Assembly (NCBI GenBank): GCA_036272735.1
Contig: DATAYF010000632.1
Span: 1-15,178 of the forward strand
DNA length: 15,178 nucleotides
Direction: 5' to 3'
DNA from: DATAYF01 sp036272735
Lineage (GTDB): Bacteria > Chloroflexota > Ktedonobacteria > Ktedonobacterales > Ktedonobacteraceae
The position numbers were made by a program, and so were the translations under genes. Below the pieces are notes generated by a model. The model saw only the letters and a program-made list of their open reading frames with translations, was not told the DNA's origin and searched no databases. Below, piece after piece: positions 6,884 through 11,046 of the stretch. Each line of letters begins with the position of its first letter. Within the stretch, counting starts at the first letter, position 1.

Positions 6884-7196
6884 AATATGCACCGGAAGGA
6901 TCTGCCATCAGACAAAGAGAGCGCGAAACGACCCCTTTTGACAAAAACACCTGCTTGTAAAGATTTCCAAGCAGCAGAAACGCTATCTCGGACAATTCTT
7001 TTTCTAATTACGAATAGCAGAAGCATTCCGTTTCAAAGGGAAGGGGAACCTGAACAAAAACGAAATTCCTCGCTGCCACGTATCTATATCAGGAGGTAAG
7101 CTCGATTGTCGCAATGACATGAGAATTGCCGCACAGACTGGTGTCTTTATGTAAATAACGCACACCTATCATGGAGTGGAAAGCGAGACCAAGCAC
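6884..7196. other. Divergent regulatory region between the GH13 gene and cydA
   Basis: No gene is seen. It holds a 24-bp pseudo-palindromic operator (6951-6974), an exact TTGACA (6938-6943) without a fitting -10 box, and a full AGGAGGTAAG Shine-Dalgarno-like sequence at 7091-7100 with no real gene behind it. Clear promoters for either gene could not be pinned down by eye. Confidence 0.55.
6951..6974. promoter_or_regulatory. 24-bp pseudo-palindromic operator, LacI/CcpA-like
   Basis: CTGCTTG and CAAGCAG flank a 10-base centre; 10 of the 12 symmetric position pairs are complementary. The inner part on the minus strand fits TTGNAAANNTTTNCAA, a layout like LacI-family operators such as MalR and CcpA sites. 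It lies 68 bases upstream of the GH13 start and 222 bases upstream of cydA. Regulation of the sugar gene is the simplest reading. No LacI-type regulator gene is in the window. Confidence 0.5.
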
Positions 7197-8588
7197 ATGT
7201 TTTCAAATCTTATTGCGGCTCGTGCTCAGATGGGCACCTCACTTATTTTTCACATTATTTTTTCCGTCTTAGGCGTGGGGTTGCCACTTATGCTCTGTAT
7301 CGCCGAAGGACTCGCCTTGTGGAAGAGGGATGGTACCTGGATGGCACTCTCACGCCAATGGACGAAGGCGTTCGCGATCCTCTTCGCCATCGGTGCCGTT
7401 TCGGGAACCATCGTCGAGTTCGAGCTAAGCCTGCTCTGGCCCACGTGGACAAAATACTCTGGCGCTATCATCGGCCTGCCCTTTGCGTTGGAGGGTTTCG
7501 CGTTCTTTATCGAGGGCATTTTCCTGGGCGTCTATCTCTTCGGTGCCAAACGGCTCAGCCCTTTTGTGCACTGGCTTACCTCGTTCCCTATCGTGCTCAG
7601 TGGCACCCTATCAGCCTGGTTTGTAACCAGCGCTAATTCCTGGATGAACTCGCCCGCTGGCTTTCAGATCGTGCATGGCAAAGTGATGGGCATTAATCCC
7701 TTTCAAGCGATTTTGAACCCCAGCACTCCCTACGAGACCACGCATATGATCCTGGCCTGTTTTGTCGCCACGGGCTTTGGTGCCGCGGCAGTCTACGCCG
7801 TAGGTATGCTGCGCGGCAAACGTGACGCGTACCATCGTAACGGTCTCTTACTCGGCATGGTGCTCGGTTCGGTCGCAATTCCACTGCAAATTATCAGCGG
7901 CGACCTCAATGCACGCTTCCTGGAAACTGCACAGCCGACAAAATACGCAGCAATGGAGGGGGTCCTGCAGTCGGGCAATGGGAAGCCGCTCTACGTGGGT
8001 GGCATCGTTGATGCGCAAACGGGACGCGTCTACTACGCCATCGAAATTCCGCATGGCGAAAGCCTCATCTCTCACTTCGACCTGAATTCGTATACACGCG
8101 GCCTTGATTCCTTCCCGGCCGATCAACGACCAGGGCCAGGGTTGGTGGCAGTGATTCACCTGGCCTTTGATGGTATGGTGGGAACGGGCTTCTTCATGCT
8201 CCTGGTAGCGGTCGTCTTCTGGCTGCTCTACTTCCGCAGAAAACGCGTGGTGCCAGAGAAAAAATGGCTACTCTGGGGGACGGTGCTCGCTGGGCCAGCG
8301 GCCTTTATCGCGCTGGAACTGGGCTGGATCGTGACCGAAGAGGGACGGCAACCCTGGATCATCTACGGTATATTCCGCACGAGCCAAGCGGTCAACCCGG
8401 CACAATGGATGAATGTGAGCTTCCTCATTTTCTCCGCTATTTACGTCTTGCTAGGTGCCACACTGGTCATGCTCTTACTGATGCTCGCACGACAGCCCAA
8501 ACCGGAACGAAGCTGGTCCGAACAGATCGAGGTCAAACCTGGGGGAAGTCACGGGGAGAGCGACAAGCAAAAGGCAGGTGCGGTATGA
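7197..8588 (+). CDS. cydA: Cytochrome bd quinol oxidase subunit I (CioA-type)
   Basis: The 463-residue protein carries the three haems and the quinol site of cytochrome bd, a membrane oxidase reducing oxygen to water. Expected residues are in place. H19 (IFHI) is the high-spin haem ligand, and H183 (TTHMIL) and M327 (DGMVGTG) are the haem b558 ligands. E99 and E106 (ALEG, FIEG) form the proton path, and E383 lies in TEEGRQPW. K249 and E254 in QPTKYAAMEG match the quinol-binding pair. The Q-loop is short, which places it with the CioA (cyanide-insensitive type) branch. The ATG at 7197 gives the standard N-terminus MFSNLIAARAQMG; an upstream in-frame GTG at 7176 is possible but would add an atypical polar extension. 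The Shine-Dalgarno sequence is weak (GGAAAG, 13 bases away). It overlaps cydB by ATGA. Haem roles are from family knowledge. Confidence 0.95.
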   Translation: MFSNLIAARAQMGTSLIFHIIFSVLGVGLPLMLCIAEGLALWKRDGTWMALSRQWTKAFAILFAIGAVSGTIVEFELSLLWPTWTKYSGAIIGLPFALEGFAFFIEGIFLGVYLFGAKRLSPFVHWLTSFPIVLSGTLSAWFVTSANSWMNSPAGFQIVHGKVMGINPFQAILNPSTPYETTHMILACFVATGFGAAAVYAVGMLRGKRDAYHRNGLLLGMVLGSVAIPLQIISGDLNARFLETAQPTKYAAMEGVLQSGNGKPLYVGGIVDAQTGRVYYAIEIPHGESLISHFDLNSYTRGLDSFPADQRPGPGLVAVIHLAFDGMVGTGFFMLLVAVVFWLLYFRRKRVVPEKKWLLWGTVLAGPAAFIALELGWIVTEEGRQPWIIYGIFRTSQAVNPAQWMNVSFLIFSAIYVLLGATLVMLLLMLARQPKPERSWSEQIEVKPGGSHGESDKQKAGAV

Positions 8589-9625
8589 TTTTAGCCTATG
8601 CCTGTGCCGTGCTCATCTGGCTGTCTATGATTACCTATACCGCGTTAGGCGGTGCCGACTTTGGCGGCGGGATATGGGACCTCTTCTCGCTCGGTCCAGA
8701 ACAAGAGGATAAACGGCAATTGATTGTGCATGCCCTGGGGCCGGTTTGGGAAGCCAACAATGTCTGGCTCGTCTACCTGGTAGTGGGAATCTATACCGCC
8801 TTTCCAGTGGTGGCCGCGACGCTCGCAACCGCGCTCTTCATTCCTTTTAGCCTGGCACTTATTGGCGTCGTGTTTCGCGGAGCCTCGTTTGCCTTCCGTA
8901 CCCATTTTCTCGACTCAGCCGTACCGCGAGAAATCTGGGGACGGGCATTTGGCATCGCCAGCTTGCTTACTCCCTTTTTGCTGGGAGCCTGCGCAGCAGC
9001 CGTGGCGAGCGGGGATATTCATCTTCAGCAGCGCCAGCAGCAGCCGGTGGCCCTCTGGAGTGTGTGGCTCACACCTTTTGCAATAACGATTGGCTTGATG
9101 GGGCTGGCGCTGTGCGCGACAATTGCGCCGGTCTACCTGACCGTCGAAGCATCCAGGGCACAGAATCAGCAGTTAGCAAGAACTTTTCGTAATCGGGCCT
9201 TTATCGCTGGAAGCGTTGTGGCCGCATTGGGCCTTCTCGGACTGGTCCTTGCTCCATCTGAAGCACCTATACTCTGGCATGGCATGCTCAGTCATGCGCT
9301 CTGGGCGGTTGTCATAACCATCCTGCTGGGCCTAGCAACCGGAGTGGCATTGCTTCTTGAGCGCTACCGATTGGCTCGCATCTGCATGGTGTTAGCCACG
9401 GCGGCATTACTTGGCACATGGGGGCTATCACAACTGCCCTACATCATTCCTCCCGATCTCACCATCATGGGAGCTGCCAGCCCACCCAGCACCCTGGAGG
9501 CTTTCTTTATAAGCGCGCTGATTGGCACGCTCGTACTCATCCCGTCGCTCTGGTTCCTCTTTTACGTGTTCAAAGCAGAGCCAACCGTACCACCAGTACA
9601 CGAAAAAGAAGTGGAAGGTGTTTAA
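8585..9625 (+). CDS. cydB: Cytochrome bd quinol oxidase subunit II
   Basis: The 346-residue integral membrane protein opens with ILAYACAVLIWLSMITYTALGGADFGGGIWDL. The GGADFGGGIWDL segment and the following GPVWEANNVWL are diagnostic for CydB. About eight to nine hydrophobic helices are visible across the chain. CydB pairs with CydA to make the oxidase core and has no haem in most enzymes. The start ATG (8585) overlaps the cydA stop in an ATGA, which indicates translational coupling. The same frame is open far upstream inside cydA, but that extension reads as unrelated arginine- and histidine-rich sequence and is a shadow. The next small gene begins 1 base after the stop. Length is normal for the family. 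Confidence 0.95.
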   Translation: MILAYACAVLIWLSMITYTALGGADFGGGIWDLFSLGPEQEDKRQLIVHALGPVWEANNVWLVYLVVGIYTAFPVVAATLATALFIPFSLALIGVVFRGASFAFRTHFLDSAVPREIWGRAFGIASLLTPFLLGACAAAVASGDIHLQQRQQQPVALWSVWLTPFAITIGLMGLALCATIAPVYLTVEASRAQNQQLARTFRNRAFIAGSVVAALGLLGLVLAPSEAPILWHGMLSHALWAVVITILLGLATGVALLLERYRLARICMVLATAALLGTWGLSQLPYIIPPDLTIMGAASPPSTLEAFFISALIGTLVLIPSLWFLFYVFKAEPTVPPVHEKEVEGV

Positions 9626-9626
9626 C

Positions 9627-9890
9627 ATGGCCATCATTGACTATAGTCTCATTTTGATTTTCTTCCTTGGCGTCGTGGGGTTTGTCCTCGTACTCGCACA
9701 CACACCTTCTCAGGCAGCCGAGGTACAGGCTGCCACACCTGCCACACCTGCCACACCTGCCACGCCACCAGCGCAGCAAAAGGCCAAAGAGTCGTACGCG
9801 GTGCTCGCAGCCATATTCGCCTTGCTCGTGGCGCTCGCATTTTTCGCACAAAGAGAGCGACCACAGAGCAAAACCATAACCCCCACGTGA
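9627..9890 (+). CDS. Small two-helix membrane protein, third gene of the cyd operon (candidate bd-oxidase accessory subunit)
   Basis: This 87-residue protein has a membrane helix at about 7-24, a 30-residue Ala/Thr/Pro-rich linker holding ATPATPATP (about 37-45), a second helix at about 57-74 and a short basic tail. The ATG follows the cydB stop after 1 base, with GGAAGGTG at the end of cydB as Shine-Dalgarno sequence, so it is almost surely co-translated with cydAB. Known bd oxidases have tiny single-helix extra subunits (CydX, CydS, CydH). This protein is longer, has two helices and shows no resemblance I can recognise, so a subunit or assembly role rests on position alone. The linker is coded by four tandem 9-base units. 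Confidence is high that it is a gene and low on function. Confidence 0.75.
   Translation: MAIIDYSLILIFFLGVVGFVLVLAHTPSQAAEVQAATPATPATPATPPAQQKAKESYAVLAAIFALLVALAFFAQRERPQSKTITPT
9731..9766 (+). repeat. 9-base tandem repeat coding an Ala-Thr-Pro linker
   Basis: TGCCACACC occurs three times in perfect tandem (9731-9757), followed by a one-mismatch fourth copy TGCCACGCC (9758-9766). Each unit adds one Ala-Thr-Pro to the linker, so copy-number change would alter linker length without breaking the frame. Confidence 0.85.
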
Positions 9891-9900
9891 TGTATGAGCA

Positions 9901-9976
9901 GGGTCCAGGGGGCGGCAGCTCCTGGCGGGGTGTGGGGTGTCCTCACTTTCTCTTTTCCCTTGCCGCCGAAGGCGGC
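9901..9976. repeat. GC-rich intergenic hairpin repeat, second copy
   Basis: It contains CCAGGGG and CTCCTGG arms (9905-9911, 9919-9925) and a GCCGCC-GAA-GGCGGC hairpin (9962-9976), joined by a pyrimidine-rich stretch. On the minus strand it has the same element order as the repeat at 291-385. It lies 11 bases after the third cyd gene and may weaken or stop transcription into 10015-10275, though no U-run follows the hairpin in the plus direction. Confidence 0.5.
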
Positions 9977-10014
9977 GAAAAAACTTGTACATCGCGTTTA
10001 TTAGGAAAAACATA

Positions 10015-10275
10015 ATGCCAAGCAGCAACTTATCTAGCAGTAAAAAAAATATGCCCATGCAAAAGTCTGATCGCTATTGCGGTGCAGCACTGATCCTTTT
10101 GACTCTGGGCATCTTCTTCTTGAGTGTAATGGTCTTTAGCTTCAATCCGCAAAGTCCCCTGGGCATACTCTCCGCCTGTATTGGGGTGCTGCTCACGCTT
10201 GGGAGTATTCTCTGTTTTGTCCTTTACAACCGTGCGTTGAAGCAAGAGGCCCAACAGGAGAAATCCAACACATAA
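10015..10275 (+). CDS. Small two-helix membrane protein of unknown function
   Basis: The 86-residue product has a serine- and lysine-rich N-terminus (1-20), two likely membrane helices (about 21-43 and 48-71) and a charged tail (LKQEAQQEKSNT). The ATG at 10015 has AGGAAAA (10003-10009) at good spacing. The same frame is open upstream to about 9937, but that part lies in the hairpin repeat and reads as a run of arginines, so I exclude it. I recognise no family. It follows the cyd genes by 124 bases on the same strand, and no promoter is evident between them, so it may be a distal member of that operon. The stop codon (10273-10275) lies inside the left arm of the terminator palindrome. Confidence 0.65.
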   Translation: MPSSNLSSSKKNMPMQKSDRYCGAALILLTLGIFFLSVMVFSFNPQSPLGILSACIGVLLTLGSILCFVLYNRALKQEAQQEKSNT

Positions 10276-10318
10276 AGGGTTGTTAATGGTTTCCGGAAAC
10301 CATTAACAACTTTTTATG
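10271..10318. terminator. Loopless 24-bp inverted repeat overlapping a stop codon (terminator)
   Basis: Arms 10271-10294 and 10295-10318 pair throughout: 16 perfect inner pairs, two G-T pairs, then 6 more perfect pairs. As plus-strand RNA the two are G-U wobbles; as minus-strand RNA they would be C-A mismatches. The stem therefore fits the plus transcript best. It sits between convergent genes. Its left arm shares 23 identical bases with the palindrome at 14125-14186. Confidence 0.7.
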
Positions 10319-10341
10319 TATCAGGAGCAACAACGGCGAAA

Positions 10342-10827
10342 TTAAGATTGTTGGTTTGTTCGCTGCACTGCTGCGATTTTTACCGAGGTCGGCTTGTTGA
10401 CCGCCATTCCTTTATAGACTGCCTGTACGGATGCTATGCTGGTCGCCAGCAGTAGCGCCACAAAGACAATCTCGCAGCACGCGAACCCAACATGCACAAG
10501 GTCTGGCTGCCAGGGATCGATAGGCTTGAGGAAAACGCCACCACCGCACAATAGCACGGCAACAACCAGGGCCAGGCAGATACCAAAGCGATGCTTTATC
10601 ATATACCAGGCAACCCGTTTCCCTGCTTTGCGCCGTCTTTGCAGATCCAGCAGGTCAGATTTGAGCCAGCAGGCCCCGATCAGCACCATCAGCGCCGCCT
10701 CGATAAAATAGAGCATAGACAACGACCCATCAGTACATAATGAGCAAAACATGGTAAAGGATGCAATGATAATGGCCGCCCAGACGGCCGGTGCCAACCT
10801 GAGAGCAAATACCTTACGCCCAAACAT
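10342..10827 (-). CDS. Four-helix membrane protein of unknown function
   Basis: The 161-residue protein shows likely membrane helices at about 11-31, 36-54, 80-100 and 112-136, with a basic cytosolic loop LQRRRKAGKR between the second and third. Several cysteines lie in or near the helices (CSLC, CCE). I do not recognise the family. The ATG at 10827 is preceded by GGAGGAAGGAG with 7-base spacing, which is better than an in-frame TTG at 10848 that has no support. A good promoter lies at 10893-10921. The gene is monocistronic and ends against the convergent gene at 10015-10275. Only a membrane location can be stated. Confidence 0.7.
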   Translation of the reverse strand: MFGRKVFALRLAPAVWAAIIIASFTMFCSLCTDGSLSMLYFIEAALMVLIGACWLKSDLLDLQRRRKAGKRVAWYMIKHRFGICLALVVAVLLCGGGVFLKPIDPWQPDLVHVGFACCEIVFVALLLATSIASVQAVYKGMAVNKPTSVKIAAVQRTNQQS

Positions 10828-10892
10828 ACGCTTACTCCTTCCTCCCAACCTTCCACGAAAACCACATACGGTTGTATAGATATCTCACGCTC

Positions 10893-10921
10893 ATTATAAA
10901 GGATAATTTGCTCGTTTCCAA
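10893..10921 (-). promoter_or_regulatory. Promoter of the 10342-10827 membrane protein gene
   Basis: On the minus strand TTGGAA (10916-10921) and a perfect TATAAT (10893-10898) are 17 bases apart. Transcription would start near 10886, about 60 bases before the ATG. Confidence 0.6.
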
Positions 10922-10962
10922 ATCGAAAAGGCGTGATGATACTTTTTTACCACAATATGCTA

Positions 10963-11036
10963 TATAATGATGTATATATATAAAGATGAGCAGAATACGC
11001 GTATTCTGCTCATCTTTATATATATACATCATTATA
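10963..11036. terminator. Perfect 37-bp loopless palindrome downstream of the GH59 gene
   Basis: Arms 10963-10999 and 11000-11036 are exact reverse complements with no spacer, centred on ACGCGT. The outer arms are AT-rich (TATATATA). The structure begins 10 bases past the GH59 stop codon on the minus strand. A terminator or mRNA 3'-end stabiliser is the simplest role. It is unusually long and could extrude as a DNA cruciform. Confidence 0.75.
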
Positions 11037-11046
11037 AGTAACGCTG

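Noticed and set aside
6938..6943. Exact TTGACA as -35 of a cydA promoter
   Set aside because: The bases at 16-18 spacing (AAGATT and neighbours) do not form a -10 box, and it is over 250 bases from cydA.
8264..8584. N-terminal extension of cydB inside cydA
   Set aside because: The added residues are unlike any CydB N-terminus; the ATGA overlap at 8585 gives the exact standard start.
9731..9766. CRISPR-like repeats
   Set aside because: Nine-base tandem units without spacers inside a coding frame; no CRISPR array or cas gene is present.
9570..10058. Minus-strand open frame of 162 codons over the small cyd-linked gene
   Set aside because: Its Gly/Arg/Cys-rich translation is the antisense of the Ala-Thr-Pro repeat and the hairpin repeat.
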